A stretch of DNA of 64,000 bases from Cyanodermella asteris (GCA_900618795.1 UYJD01000005.1:1282522-1346521); one strand, 5' to 3'. Counted from the stretch's first letter, positions 33,742 through 47,270 are shown. Notes: generated from the letters alone by a model not told the origin. Numbers and translations are program-made.

Positions 33742-34930
33742 ATGGGCGACGTTCAGGCGACGTTCGCGGCGCCTCAGGGAGGCAATGCCTTCTTGTCTAC
33801 GCTCTCCCAGTATTGGGCTGCCTTCGCAGACCGGCGAGAAGCTCTAGGGCTCAAGAATCCAGGGACTGTTGAAAATGTGGCCAAAGAGGTACAGAGGGAT
33901 GTCTTTCTCAACAATCAGATGTTCACTGGTCTGCGAGCGGATCTATCCAAGACGTTCAGCGCGTCTCCGATGTTCCAAGTCGCCCACGCGTTCTCGCAGG
34001 GCGCTCAAGCGCTCCCTCCGTATACTTTTATAGCATCGTTCGGAACACCCAAAGTGAGTCATCCACATAGCAGCGCCATCACCCTCAGCAGCTAACTAGC
34101 GTCAGATGTACCTGCAAGGCCATACCGACAGCGAAGGCATGATTGCCGCAAGAGCCAATTACCGATGGGCCGACTGGTGGACTACCAAGACACAGACGCA
34201 GATCGCACCCGGTGGAAGCCAGGCGATGTTACAGATAGACCAAGACTTTGTGGGCAATGACTTCAGTGCCTCGATCAAGACGATCAACCCGTCCATACTC
34301 GAGGGCGGCATCACGGGCGTTTTTATGGGTACTTATCTACAGTCTGTCACTCCCCGTCTGGCACTGGGCCTGGAGGCTATGTGGTCGCGCCCATCTACTC
34401 AAATGGGCCCCGAGACAACAACGTCGTACGTGGCAAAGTACAAGAGCAATGACTGGATCGCCAGCGCGCAGTTCACCGGGATCGGTGCTATTCAAACCTC
34501 GTACTGGCGGAGATTGACTGACAAGGTGGAAGTCGGCTCGGACCTTACACTTCAATTTCAGCCTACCATGGGCGGCCAGGGCGGTTTGATGGGAGGTCTT
34601 CAAAAGCAAGGAACCGCGACTCTCGGTGCGAAATACAACTTCAGGACCTCTGTTTTCCGCGCCCAAGTCGATAGCGCTGGCAAGCTCAGTGCATTGCTGG
34701 AAAAAATGATCCTTCCGAACGTGAACGTGGCTTTCGCTGGAGAGATCGACCATGTCAAGGTGAGTCACTGACTGATGCAAGACGGGTCATGACTCCAAGG
34801 ACTAATCTTCATGCAGCAATCCGCCAAGGTTGGCGTCGGTGTTTCAGTAGAAATCCAGAATGAAGAAGTGATGATGCAGCAGGAGCGAATGATGCAGACC
34901 GGGGGCAGTATCCCCTTGCCGCCAATCTGA
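33742..34930 (+). CDS. TOM40: Mitochondrial import channel Tom40
   Basis: Exons 33742-34053, 34106-34759 and 34817-34930, giving 359 aa. After a short N-terminal arm, the porin-3 beta barrel begins around [20 protein letters not shown]. Typical strands include [54 protein letters not shown] and [20 protein letters not shown]. The family's terminal beta-signal region follows as [10 protein letters not shown]. Tom40 is the pore of the TOM complex in the outer membrane, used by nearly all imported proteins. Both introns are phase 0. Confidence 0.96.
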
Positions 34931-35515
34931 TGCGACTAGGGACACGGCCAACTTGCATCGATCGAAACGATTCGACTCATTCTGATTCTCAACTTTGTGT
35001 TAATACTTGTCGACAAAAGCATGATGGGATAGACTCAATCCAAGGGAAGCGAGAAGAGGCAACGGCGCCATCGTTGTAATGATGGGCCGGCAGGCGTACT
35101 GGAAGCATTGGCGATGATTGTGAAACTCTGGCAGACAGATGTGGGCACTGCTTTAGTTTCGTGTGATGTATTCTACGTTTAGGTCTCGTGTATATTAGCT
35201 GCGAGCCTAGGACTGGCCTTTGCCACGCCAGCACTTGAAATGTGAGTCGAGCGAGCTAGGGCGCCTAGACACAAGGGACTGGAAGATTGAGCGAACGTCG
35301 GTCCGAGGCGAGCCCAAACCCGGTCTTCATAGAGCGAGCTCGTTGCCGAACTGTTTGACCTAGTCCAAAGAACACGGCTTTGACGCAAGGCTCGTCACTC
35401 TTGCTGTTGTATATCAAGACCGCACCCTATGCAATTTTACAGTCTGACGCGTAATCTATGGTAGCGTCGATAGATGGCTCGCACGGACAAGTTCCGATGA
35501 TGTACGAACGGTGTC

Positions 35516-35728
35516 TCAGTGAGCATTTCGCATGCAAGCAATGAAGCCTGGCAAAACTTCCAATCCCGAAAACGTACCTTGGCCACGTAGCAAGAATTTG
35601 CTAGACGTAAAATCAATGGTTCGCACTGTGTCGAGATCGGTACTCAGCATACTTGTGGGGTATGTACTCGGCAAAATCTGGCCAAACTTGGTGATGCACT
35701 CGCGCTGAGAAGCATCACTCATGGACAT
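35516..35728 (-). CDS. Possible first exon of an unrecognised gene
   Basis: An ATG-started frame of 70 codons reads MSMSDASQRECITKFGQILP and later DTVRTIDFTSSKFLLRGQ. A canonical donor (GTACGT) follows the GGC CAA codons. The composition is protein-like. I do not recognise it and could not find a convincing second exon, so it may be a decayed gene or chance. Confidence 0.25.
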   Translation of the reverse strand: MSMSDASQRECITKFGQILPSTYPTSMLSTDLDTVRTIDFTSSKFLLRGQGTFSGLEVLPGFIACMRNAH

Positions 35729-37150
35729 ACTGAGACAGGCGCCGAGCAGGTGTATTTGCCGAACCGCGTAATTATGATAGTGAGGGAGCGTTCGACTGGG
35801 GGCTGAACTTGAACACCGCGAGGAAAACCAAGGCTTCCAGCAGTGGGCTCAAGTTGGTAGCGATCTTGCACTACATTGCTGATGCGTCGAGCCATCGAGT
35901 CTCATGCGTTGCAAATCAACAGCAACCTCTACGTTCGCCTCATTCTCAGTTGGATTGATGTTCGCAGCCTGCGGATGGCATGGATGAAACGGCAAGATAT
36001 GACGATTGCAGGGCGACTGTGGATCTGTAGGCCGCACATGTTTGTATGAGAGGGTCACCTGGTCTGCGACTTTGACATGTTCCATCGTGACGGCAGGCCC
36101 AGAACGGCAAGGTGCATTTTTGCTGACGCCCGGGCCTGCATCAAAGCCTGATCAGTGATCACGCGCACAGTAGACAGCCGTGACCTGCGGCGTCGGATTC
36201 ATTTGCAACATATGGAGGCAAAGAAGATACACTCCATAACATCGGCACAGCAGCGGCAGAACATTTGAGACAGGATGGACCACTACGTCATGCGACGACC
36301 CAAATAGCACCCAGTGTGCCAATCGTCGCTGAGTCGGTGTTGAGCTGTTGAACAATGTTCTGTCGCAGGCCGAGGGCAGTCATAAGATCCCTGTCAATAC
36401 ACGTCAGTAGTGAGGTCGGAGTTACACTAGTCAATCCTCTTGACTGTCTTGCAACAAGCCTGCTTCATTCGCGCTGCGGTAGCCACCGTGCTATGAATGA
36501 ACCATGTGGTTGCGTGCAGGCAAGCCAACCAACTGAATGATGGGTCGCCTTTAAGTCATAGTACTAGACCATGATCCCCCCCTCCCCACGACGTATCTAA
36601 GATGTCAACGCGTCGCGCCCAGCGTTTGGATTGAAGTCTGGAGCGGGCTCGGGTAGTAGAGGCAGCTGGCGCGAACAGCACGGCAGCTGAGCCGAACAAT
36701 GTAGGCAATGCCCACGGAGTCAACCTGGAAATTTTCCTCCAGTCATACATTGCTCAGGGCATTGGAGCCGTCTGTTGCAATCCAAAGTGAGTTGCACGCA
36801 AACAACGGTCACCACAAGGTCTCATCATAAACGGAAGCAAAAAGCAGCTTCAAGGTAGTGTTCGACGAATGACTCGAGAAGCAGTTACGCGTTGGCTCAA
36901 GACGAACCATGAAATACAAAGCGTGTCGACGATGTCGCTACGCTGAAGCCGGAAAGGGTACTCGCTCGGCAGGACAGTAGGCACTTCTGGATCAGTCGAC
37001 TGCTCGGACTACGCGGAAGTGAACAGAGCTGTTGTGAGTCCGCTCAGTCGTCAAGTGCATCTGTCGTTGACTGGAAAGTCAGCGCGATGCTACCAGCCCC
37101 ATTCGGGTGTGGAGGAAGGTTTCCCTCAATCTGCCAAAAGAATAGTAGTG

Positions 37151-37173
37151 AGAAGCAGAAGCAGAAGCAGAAG
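37151..37173 (+). repeat. Short AGAAGC microsatellite
   Basis: AGAAGC is repeated three times, followed by AGAAG, about 830 nt upstream of the GSK3 start codon. Confidence 0.8.
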
Positions 37174-38007
37174 ATGAGGGTGCCTCGCGCTGTGGTCCTA
37201 CACGTAGTCCTAGCCTCCAACAGTAGGTAGGGGGAAAGCTGTGTCCGGCCTGGCCGGCCGGCGGGCAAGCGACTGCTTAGGGCTGTAAACCTCCCAATGA
37301 CAACAAGGGCGAAATAAGGGCCAGCGTGCCTACCACCTGTGCCCAAGTAAGTTACTCCCTGCGAAGCGCCGCAAATGTGCAACCTTCCTTCCACGCCTGC
37401 TACTATCCATGCTGTGTCGACCTCGATGCTTCCTTACCACTCGCGAACAACGGCCTAAATCTGCCTTCCGAGCATTCATTGTTCCCGATCCCGTGTTCTT
37501 GCAGGGCGGCCGTGCCAGAAGAGTTCACTCCGACTCTTACAACATTTCCTAGGTCGCTACTACTACCCCGCCGCTGCAGCATTACTGCCGCTGGCCCCCC
37601 TCAAAACGACAACTCCATCTGCACCCGCCTGCCTTCAATCGCCATCGATCGCACATCTGCAGGGCGCGACGTACTTCGATTCCATTCTCGACCTCAGGCA
37701 AGGAAGGCATCGCGCCGCCTGTGCCCATTGCCACCCACTCATCGACTGGACCAGTCCAAATTCCCTCTCGATTCGCTGAACACATCAGGTCGCGTAAACT
37801 TGTGTCTTCGTGGGCCATCTTCGAGCCGACTTTACTCAACATCCACAACGCTGCAGGTCCTTCGCTGCCGACCACCCTTTCCCATCTCGTCGTCGGTTCA
37901 TCCACACCGCACCGTACCCCTGTAGCTGGCCTGTTCAATCCAACGCAGAGGGCCAGCAGCATCAACCGCCGACATTCGCGCATTGTTCCGAGGTTCATTG
38001 ATCCATC

Positions 38008-39582
38008 ATGTCCAGCGGAAGACCCTCAAACTTTTCCAGCCTGCGTGTAGGCGAGGTCATCAGGGAAAAGGTGCAAGACGGGCTGACGGGCGAGACAAGA
38101 GAGATGCAATACACACAATGCAAGATCGTGGGCAATGGTTCTTTCGGCGTAGTCTTCCAGACCAAACTTTCGCCCAGCAACGAGGATGCAGCCATCAAGC
38201 GTGTGCTCCAGGACAAACGATTCAAAAATCGCGAACTTCAGATCATGCGCATCGTGCGGCATCCCAACATTGTCGAACTCAAGGCATTCTACTATTCGAA
38301 CGGTGATCGCAAGGATGAAGTCTACCTGAACCTTGTCCTGGAATTCGTTCCGGAGACCGTCTATCGTGCTTCGCGTTTCTTCAACAAAATGAAGACTACG
38401 ATGCCTATTCTGGAAATCAAGCTGTACATCTACCAGCTCTTCAGGTCACTTGCCTACATCCACTCCCAGGGCATCTGCCATCGAGACATCAAGCCCCAGA
38501 ATCTGCTCCTTGACCCCAACTCGGGAGTACTCAAGCTTTGCGATTTTGGAAGCGCCAAGATATTGGTTGAGAATGAGCCCAATGTTTCGTACATCTGTTC
38601 CAGGTACTATCGAGCGCCTGAGCTCATTTTCGGTGCTACCAACTACACGACAAAGATCGGTAAGCCGTTCCCCATCTGACTCTTTTGACCTGCAGGTCCT
38701 ACTCCCTTCAGATATCGTTCTCCACGCATACGAACGACGCGCGAAGCATCGTGTGTTCGCTTTGATTTCCTTGCTTCGGGCCACGTTTCGAATCGTCACT
38801 AATCTGAAACTGCAGACGTTTGGTCTACCGGCTGTGTGATGGCTGAGCTGATGCTTGGCCAACCACTGTTCCCTGGCGAATCGGGCATCGACCAACTGGT
38901 TGAGATCATCAAAGTCTTGGGAACGCCCACACGCGAGCAAATTCGGACCATGAATCCCAATTATATGGAACACAAGTTTCCTCAAATCAAGCCACACCCC
39001 TTCAATAAAGTAAGCATCTTCTATTCCGACGCAGCTCTGCAAGGGACAAGTTTTTGTCCTCGGCAGCACCGCAACAGGTGGCGGCCACATTCTCATTTTG
39101 ACCACGTAGAAAGTTCCCAATCAACCACAACGAGGGACTTCCTCTCATTGCGAAACCTGAATGCTAATCTGAGTGGCAAGGTGTTTCGCAAAGCTCCCCA
39201 GGAAGCAATTGAACTCATCGCAGCGTTACTCGAATACACTCCCACACAACGCTTGGCTGCGATACAGGCCATGGTTCATCCGTTCTTCGACGAGCTTCGT
39301 GATCCTAGCTGCCGATTCCCCGATTCGAGAAACAACACCGGCATTATGAAGGATCTACCAAACTTGTTTGATTTTACTCGGCACGGTAAGCGCTTTGCTC
39401 GCATTACGACGCCTACGACTATCTGATTGCTAATTCTCAATACTCCAGAGCTGTCAATTTCTCCTGACCTCAATGCCAGGCTGGTCCCGGCACACGCCAA
39501 GAAGATGATTGCCGCGAGAGGTCTGGACATGGACAATTTCACGCCCATGACACGAGACGAGATGGCTGCAAGACTTGATTGA
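38008..39582 (+). CDS. gsk3: Glycogen synthase kinase 3 family protein kinase
   Basis: Exons 38008-38659, 38816-39009, 39181-39385 and 39449-39582, giving 394 aa, the usual length. The Gly-rich loop is [10 protein letters not shown] (41-50), the catalytic Lys is in AAIKRVLQD (K64), followed by [10 protein letters not shown] (158-), DFGSAK (179-) and [13 protein letters not shown] with the activating Tyr195. Splicing continues to [12 protein letters not shown]. The C-lobe ends [20 protein letters not shown]. Fungal GSK3 acts in development, stress responses and glycogen control. Introns 1 and 2 are long for this window (156 and 171 nt). Confidence 0.96.
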
Positions 39583-40513
39583 TCCAGACATTGTTCCTTC
39601 ATAGAGATGGCCCCGAGGTTGAGACTCATCTGGTACTCGACCAAGCACCTAAAGCATGCCTCGATACATTCGTAACCCTGCATGGGAATGCTGGACTCCG
39701 CACCAGATGATCTCCCAAGCACGCTACCGACCACATGCATGATGGAAACACGACACCGGAAAAATCTCTATTCCCGAGCAATTTTTCTGCCAGGATGCAG
39801 GCAGCAAGGTCCACGGCCAGGACGGTTTTGGAGAGTATGCAAAGCTCGGAAGCGGCACGTGCTGGAGGCTACAAGATTGGAATCTGTAGAGGAAACGGTC
39901 TGATTTCAAATGATCAACAGACTTTTGTCGCGCTTAGGCCGTAGGCTCAATAATGGCACCTCCTTCGAACGACGGCTAGCGCAGACAACCAAATACTAGA
40001 TGTTTGTCTCCTTCTACATGTTGCTCTAGTAGATTAATCGACGGTGCCTTCTATTCCAGGCAACGATCACAGATAGAGCCCATGACAGCACGGTGGTTTG
40101 AATATGCCTTATTAAATCAGAGAGATGAGATCTATGTTCTGAAATTCCTTGTAGCCCCGGTGAATCTGGTAGGGGCTCCTATGGGCCAGTGATAGCTGTG
40201 TGACATTTCCCATATCCAACTTTGCCTGATGCCAGGCAGCAGCCGACAGTTGAATTACTGTCACGGCGCCAGCCAGCTCGGGCTAACAGAAAGCAAAACA
40301 GGATACCTTAACAGGCGATCCGCAAGCTGATCTACTATGTCGAGAACGTACGACCGGCGCAAACGTAGGATTGATTGGTCACGTGGTATAGACTTCGGCG
40401 CGTTCGCGGTCATTCTTCCCGTCGAGGCGCGGCCGATCGAAGCTATCCAGCCCCGGAATCTGCAGCTGTGGCCACATATCACGTTGCTCTCCGTACAAAG
40501 AATTGACGCAGAC
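39583..40513. other. Intergenic between GSK3 and CBC1
   Basis: About 930 nt; nothing beyond the GSK3 3' end and CBC1 promoter is supported. Confidence 0.5.
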
Positions 40514-43035
40514 ATGGACTACGGTCGAAGAGACAGCTACAGAGGGAGTAACAATCGAAAGCGCCGTTTCCGAGGTAAGAATTGCTGGCGCCACCAACCA
40601 GCACTTGGAATTTCTCCAGCTAATACTTGCATCTAGACGACGACGACGGCTACGACAGACGCCATAAACGCAGGCACTACGAAGAGCCTGCCCATACCAA
40701 ATTGAGAAAGTATCTGCTCTCCATTGCCGAATCTCCTTCAAGGACCCCACAGGAAGATGTGTCCGGCATTGTAAGAGTGGTGACCGACACCAGCGAGGAC
40801 GAGCAGCTGCGCAAGACTTTTCTGGAGACAGTGCTTCAGCTGACGACGGAGCAACCCTTGAAGATACCGTTCTTGTCCGCTGTCGTTCTATCTGTCAATG
40901 AGACACAGGCGCCTCTCGTCAAGCGGCTCATCGAAGAGGCTTGTGAGGAACTCAATCTCGGGCTTCAGCATGGAGACTGGACTCAGGTCAAGCTGCTCAT
41001 GAGACTTCTAGGGAGTATACAGCCAATCCTCGATGGCGACGGCATATTTCCAGTCCTCGACGAACTGTTTTCGCGAGCGGCGGACCTTCAAACGGCGTCA
41101 GCCGAAGATGCTCTTGGACTGGAGCTCGTGAAAATCATTCTTCTGACGCTTGCATACACCATGAACAATGCCGGTACGGGGCATCATGAACGAGCGACGT
41201 CCCTTTTGGACAAAACAGACATCATTGCTGCTGCTCCTCATAGCTTGCACTTGTTAGTAAGCCCAGTGATCAGCAAGAATGGAGAAGATGTACTGCCTTG
41301 CCGCAGTGTAATTGCGATGCTTCAAGAACAGCTCCAGCAAGAGTCAAGCGAAAGTTGGCCGCTCAAGTGTCTCCCGATGCTGTCAGAGAAAGCAGAGCAT
41401 GGCGGCAAGCATACTCTACCACAGATCAACGTGCCGGCGCATGTCATTTCTGACACAAATCCAAAGTTACCTGAGCTTTTCTTTTCGGTTTATGCCGACC
41501 AGGAGATCGAAACCGTTCCACGACAAGATAACATTGCCTCTTCGCTCATGCGAGATGTCCTTGTTGACGCTTTAAACCTGCTCGATTTTAATCGAAACGC
41601 AACTGCAAAGACCATTGTCGACCTCAGCTGCTATTTCGCCCCGGATATTTTTGTCAAACGAGGCACCCCTTTTGACAAGCTCAGAGAAGTCGAGGCTGGG
41701 TCACCCACCTGGAAACCAGAAGATGTAGCTATCGATGCTGTCTTTTCGCAGTTGACAATGCTCCCTTTGCCGGAGCACAAAGTGGTCTACTATCACTCGG
41801 TACTGACAGAGGCGTGCAAAATTGCGCCAGCTGCTATCGCTCCGAGTCTTGGTCGTGCAATCCGTTTCCTGTACAAGAACCTCGAAAACATAGATCTGGA
41901 GGTCGCGTACCGCTTCAACGATTGGTTCGCACATCATCTCAGCAACTTCGGTTTCACGTGGAAGTGGTCCGAGTGGATTGGCGACCTCGAGCTGCCGCTT
42001 ACACATCCCAAAAAGGCATTCATTGTCGGAACTTTGGACAAAGAAATCCGACTCAGCTTCGCACAGCGCATTCGAGGCACCCTACCTGAACAGTATGCTC
42101 CACTGATACCAGAGTCCAAAGACAAAGACATACCTAACTTCAAGTTCGATGATCAAACCGAGGCTCATTCGCAACAAGCAAAGGAGCTTCTACGCCTCGT
42201 TCGCTCCAAGGGGCCAGACACAGAAATTCAAGAACAAATTGACGCCATCGAAAGACAGGCTGTCGATGGCCTTGCAGGCGACCCATCGATCGTATCCACC
42301 GATGTCTTCGTGACATGCATTTGTGCTGCTGGGGCCAAGTCCCTTTCCCATGTGCTTAACTGCATCGAGCGTTCTCGGGAGCGATTGCTGTCGATTTCGT
42401 CCACGAACGACGCATCAAAGCGCCAGATCATCGAGAGCGTCATGACTTATTGGCAAGACAAGCCCGGCGTGGGCGTCAATATTGTCGACAAGCTCTTGAA
42501 CTACACTATTCTTACTCCAATGTCTGTGATCGACTGGGCAGTCGTTAACCGCCTCAGCCGTGGGGAGCTATTGGCCCAGAATCACGTTTTCGAGATGGTA
42601 GCTGGTACTATCAATAAGGTTGCTCGCCGAATCCGTCAGATCGTCACTGCCCGCAGGCAGCCCGGCCTGACTGAGCAGCAAGTGGAATCGCTCAGCGCCG
42701 CGTTCGACGCGGAGAACGGCCAGATGAAGCAATTATTTACCGTGCTAGAGGATGCCCTCAGAGGCGTCGCGGAGTCTGCAAACGACGAGACCATCGAAGC
42801 CAAAGAGGAAGATGGAGCAGATGAGGCAGTTCTAAGGTCCTGGAGCCGCCGTTGGCTCAAGACGTTCACTCGTAAGCTGGCCGTCGAACAGGCTTGGATC
42901 GCGGAAATCACATCACGACCCCTACCTGCACCTGAAGCGAGACAGGTGTCGCCGCAGGAACAGGCCGAACCAGTCGCTATCGAAACTACAGCCGAGGTTA
43001 ATTCCAAAAAACTGGACATGGCTGACGCGAGTTAG
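40514..43035 (+). CDS. CBC1: Nuclear cap-binding complex large subunit (CBP80)
   Basis: Exons 40514-40574 and 40637-43035, giving 819 aa. It starts MDYGRRDSYRGSNNRKRRFR, joined by splicing to DDDDGYDRRHKRRHYEEPAH, a basic and acidic N-terminus that may carry the nuclear signal. Three MIF4G-type helical blocks follow; recognisable parts include LRKYLLSIAESPSRTPQEDV, FLETVLQLTTEQPLKIPFLS, WTQVKLLMRLLGSIQPIL and LFFSVYADQEIETVPRQDNI. With CBP20 it binds the mRNA cap in the nucleus and links capping to splicing, export and decay. It is convergent with ERG3 (170 nt apart). Confidence 0.93.
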
Positions 43036-43205
43036 AGGAATTCATGACATTTCAATTGCGACGGTTGAATGTACGATGATTCGGATCAAGACCTGTATTT
43101 TGGACTGCCGATGCAACCTTGTTCAGTAAACGCTCATTGGTATATCCGCGCCCACCTCGCGAGTGGTCAATAGTAGACCAGCCGCCGCAGCGGAAATGAG
43201 ACTTT

Positions 43206-44330
43206 TCATTGCGTCTTCTTGACGCTGCCGTAATGTCTATCATCCTTGCCTTCAACCACTTGTTGAATCTTCTCCATCTCTTTGGTCTGGCGTGCCCATT
43301 CCTCCTTGCTCATCTTGCTTTCCCGGCTGAAGAGCTCATCATTTGGCTTGCGGTAGGAGCCTCCCAAGCGATCCCAAAGGGTTGTGAATTGTCCGTAGTT
43401 GTAATTGAAATAGAGATGATGCATGGTGTGACAAGCAGCACCATTTATGACTGGCGAGTTCGCAACGTATTCTCCGTCGTCTGAAAGAAGTTAGTTCATG
43501 TATACGAAAGCATAACATTGTGGGCCGACTCACGAATAATTATGGTCCAGATGTTGATAAAGAAGAACAGCACGACATATGCGCCTTTCTGCAGCGGAAA
43601 CACGAATGGAAAGACATGATACGGAATACTCTGAGCAAAGCCGTCCAGGGGATGAAAAGCATGGCTTGCAAACGGTGTCGGCATGATCCACTTATGGTGA
43701 GGCTTGTGCAGAGTCTTATACACCATGGGGTGGTGCAAGCCGCGGTGGATCCAGTAAATGAACAAGTCGGTGAAGCAGATGAAGAATGGGAACTGCAGTA
43801 TGTTGTATAAGGAGAAAGGTGCCTCTTCAAAAGTGTCGTAAAGCTTCGAGTGACCGCGAACCTCGGCAACGAAGCAAAGCGCTGTCATAATGGACATCCC
43901 AGGCATCGCTGACAGAGCCTGCTTCATTTCCAACCATATCTGGTTCTTGAGATACTTTGGGTGCGTGAAGGTCGCATGGTCGAAGACGAAGAAGTATGAT
44001 AGACCCCCGAAGAGAAAGTAGAGGAGAATGGCGAATATCCTTCACCGAGGTCAGCTGCAGCCAGCACAGATGTCCGTCTTGGGGGGCTCACCAAGTGATC
44101 ATGTACAGACTTATGGCTTGTCTGTAGACGTTGTCCCTTTCGAGCGAACTTGCATATGTGTAGTCCGTCGTGCCCAATGGTAAATACTGCGAGGCGGGAA
44201 CATATGGCTTCTGGGATAAATGCGAAATCCCATGGAATGTCGCATTGGCAGACGGCGTCTGAAGGGGTGAGAGGGTGCTGTAGACTCGGTCCAGAACCAA
44301 GAAGTCTGCAAGCTCAAGTATAACATCCAT
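43206..44330 (-). CDS. ERG3: Delta7-sterol C5-desaturase
   Basis: Exons 44092-44330, 43534-44039 and 43206-43480, giving 339 aa. The three His clusters of the fatty acid hydroxylase superfamily are present: HRGLHH, HKPHHK and [14 protein letters not shown]. Hydrophobic membrane spans include [19 protein letters not shown] and [18 protein letters not shown]. The enzyme adds the C5-C6 double bond in ergosterol synthesis in the ER membrane. The last junction builds [20 protein letters not shown] exactly, so the exon ends are reliable. The tail (KKTQ) is weakly basic, not a clear KKxx signal. Confidence 0.95.
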
Positions 44331-45313
44331 TCTGGCGATGAAGCTATCGTAGGTATAGGTCAATTGTCGGTTACAGGAGTCTCTGCAGCGCAGATGTTGC
44401 CAACCACTCTGCGATTGCCGGTGGTGCCGAGACGGTACCTGATACTGCACAGACAGAAAGCGCGACCGTCGAAGGGAGGGGCAATGGAATGGACGAGAGG
44501 AAAGGTGCAGGAGAGAGCATTCCAGTCGGACAAAGTCGAAGATAGTTTTCCATTCGACTAGCGCTTAGGTGAGCAGGGCCACTTCCCATGATCGGAGCCC
44601 GGCAAGGGTCCTCAGGAGCGGCAAGCCGCAAGCCCGCGATCAGGTTACCTGCACGCAGCGCGGTTCCGCCCTTCCCGATCGCCACCGGGTTCAGGACTAG
44701 GTGTAATGATTCTGAACCACGCTGTAAACACGCTGGAACCTACTTGCAGATCTGAAGCAAGTCCGTTTATATGCAGAGCGTGCTCTGGTTCGTTGCACAA
44801 CTTGTCACGCCGTCTCCGAGACTAACCACTATTCAATCCTGTGCCCACATGCAGGGCCCTGAAAAGCAGAGCTGCTGCACCACACCTTGTTTTGACAGGA
44901 TATGGCTTATGCAGGTCCCAAGGGCCGTCAATTTGGAAGTTGCGCGATTATTGACAATCAATGAATCGGCCACAATGCCAAGAGAGATCAGTGGCTTGGG
45001 ACACCGCTCAGATAGTGACCGAATACATGATGTCAATTGCGACTAGCCTAGAATATGACCATTGCAAAGACTGTGTAATCTCAAGACGTAGGATTGCAAC
45101 GCTCCCAGCCTGGGCGACAATCTTTTCAATATGCTCGGACTTCGCGGCACTCCACGTCAAGTTTATACGTCGTACAATCAAGCAGCTCTCTGTTTCGCAG
45201 CTTTCCCTACCGCAAGATGCTCTGTTTGAACATCACGCCGTCTTCATGAGCACTAAATACATGAGCTTCCGGCAAGGTAAAAGGACAAAAACCAAACAGG
45301 ACAACAATCGGCT
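44331..45313. other. Intergenic between ERG3 5' side and TUP1 3' side
   Basis: About 980 nt, no supported gene. It holds the ERG3 promoter. I did not find a convincing sterol-response element. Confidence 0.45.
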
Positions 45314-47270
45314 TCACCGCTGGTCCATTCTTCCTCCGACGCCTTGCCAGTTGAAATATCTCCAAATGCGGGCGCGCATGTCGCCACTGCCAGTGGCAAA
45401 GAGCTGGCCTTGTGGGCTGGGCGCAACTGAGATGACAGAGTTCTTGTGCCCTTGAAGCATCAATTGTACGTCTCCAGTGCGAGGGTCCCAAAACTGTACG
45501 CCGCGATCCTTGGATCCGCTGAGGACCCAGGAGTTGTCGGGAGTCAAGGCGACACTGAGTACGTAGTCCTGGTAAAAGCATCAGCCTCAAGCGCATAAAC
45601 GGACGTGGCGGAATGTTGAAATTGTTACAACTTACCTTATGGCCTTCGAATGTGCGAATGCAACGTCCCTGTCGCTGCGCACCCACCAGGACATTGCGAT
45701 TATCACCCAACTCCCACATCTTGATGGTCTTGTCCAGACTACCACTCACGAGAGTCCGACCATCTGGGGCAAAAGCCACAGAATAGACGCTGTCTTTGTG
45801 ACCTTCGGGGCCATCAAGACGCTCGGTGAGAATTCCACCGCGTGTATCCCACACACGCACACTACGGTCCAAGGAGCCAGCAGCAACCAACATGGCATCT
45901 GGAGACATTGCCACAGTGGTAACCCCGTCCTCAATCGTCAATGAAAGAGCTTCGCGGTTCATCTCCAAATCCCAAACACGTACAGTCCTGTCACCACTGC
46001 CTGAAGCAATGCTCCGGCCATTGCGAGAGAAGTCGAGCGAGTAGATGTCCTGTTCATGGCCGGCGAAGGTATGTTTGATCCGCTTGGTCTCAATATCCCA
46101 GACACGAATCAGTTTATCCTCGGCGCCTGTAGCGAGATACTTGCCGTCAGGGCTGAAACACACGCTTCGTATGTACAGATCACCTGGCTTGTCGACAGTC
46201 TCGTCTTGAAGCTCAACAACTTTCTTACCGGTGCTAACATCAAAGATCTGGGCGGAATGATTGCAGCCTGTAGCAACGTAACGACCATCTTGACTGAAGC
46301 GGACACAGCAGACGACGCTGTCATGTGGCAGATTGTGAACGAGCTCAACGTCAAGCGTTCGCGGAACTCTAGGGTTGAAAACGGCATACCAGTCATCTGC
46401 CTCTCTCTTCTGGTGAGCTGGAAGGTTTTCGGGAACCAAATCGGCAAGCTGATTTCCCACATCAGTCATACGGGGAGGCGTCGGCCTCGTCATTGGCGAT
46501 CCTGGTCCTGGGTAAGCGTTTGGGTTCTGCTGAGGTGTTGCAGGGTTGCCAGGCGGAGGTCGAGCTGGCGGTGGCTTCCTGCGGCCGGGCGATGTCGGAG
46601 GTGCCGGGGCATTGTTACTTGGATAGCCACCTTGCTGGGGGAATTGGTAAGGAGCTTGCCCCGGGCCAGTCGGCTGTCCAGATGGTCCTGGAGGTCCGCT
46701 GGGTTGCGGAGGCTCGCCAGCCGTCGGAGGCAGATTAGGTACACCGGGGCCACCGTGTCCGGTCATGATGTTTCCGAATAGCCCATTACCGCCACTGTTA
46801 CCTATAGTCGGTGGGTTGCTGTGGGGTGCAGCATGAGAAGGGCCGGTCACGCTGGACGGTCCTCCTCGCATTTCCAATTCATGACGGAGGCGCGCGAGCT
46901 CATCTTCGTATCTAATCATCGTGAGCTTTAGTGACACAAGTGGCGTAGATTACAAACCTCTGTTTGATTGCCATATGCGCCTGCTCGAGGCTGAAGATCT
47001 TTTGGCGTACCATTTCCATCTCTTGCATCTGGCTTGACACTGTCTGTCGTTAGCTGGGAGATCGAAGCAGTGCCTCACGGCTGCAGCTTTCGACCCGCAC
47101 TGCGATGATCATTCGTCCGGGCCGAATAGGTGCGGATTGGCAAACATACTCTGTTGGTCATATTCGGCGCTTCGATTGGTTTGACCCTCGAATTCCTGAC
47201 GAACCTGGTCGAGCAACTCGTTCAGCCTGTTCGCGGGGGCAGGCCCCATGCCTCGATGCGCATTGTACAT
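45314..47270 (-). CDS. TUP1: Transcriptional corepressor Tup1/RcoA
   Basis: Exons 47150-47270, 46958-47039, 45636-46911 and 45314-45568, giving 577 aa. The N-terminal tetramer coil reads [40 protein letters not shown], then [20 protein letters not shown] and [18 protein letters not shown] Gly/Pro/Gln-rich linker follows (about residues 85-220). The C-terminal half is a seven-bladed WD40 propeller: [76 protein letters not shown] and [20 protein letters not shown]. With Ssn6/Cyc8 it represses genes of development, metabolism and stress. Confidence 0.97.

Larger units (their letters stand above)
34931..38007. other. Long intergenic region between TOM40 and GSK3
   Basis: Just over 3 kb, the longest gene-poor stretch outside the AT-rich block. 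No gene can be assigned with confidence. A small ATG frame at 35516-35728 on the minus strand is listed separately. Another ATG frame lies at 35849-36085 (minus). The last 700 nt before GSK3 are C- and T-rich, probably its leader and promoter. Confidence 0.45.

Noticed and set aside
37326-37925. 199-codon plus-strand frame before GSK3
   Set aside because: It opens with GTG and its Pro/Ser/Thr-rich reading reflects a C- and T-rich leader, not a protein.
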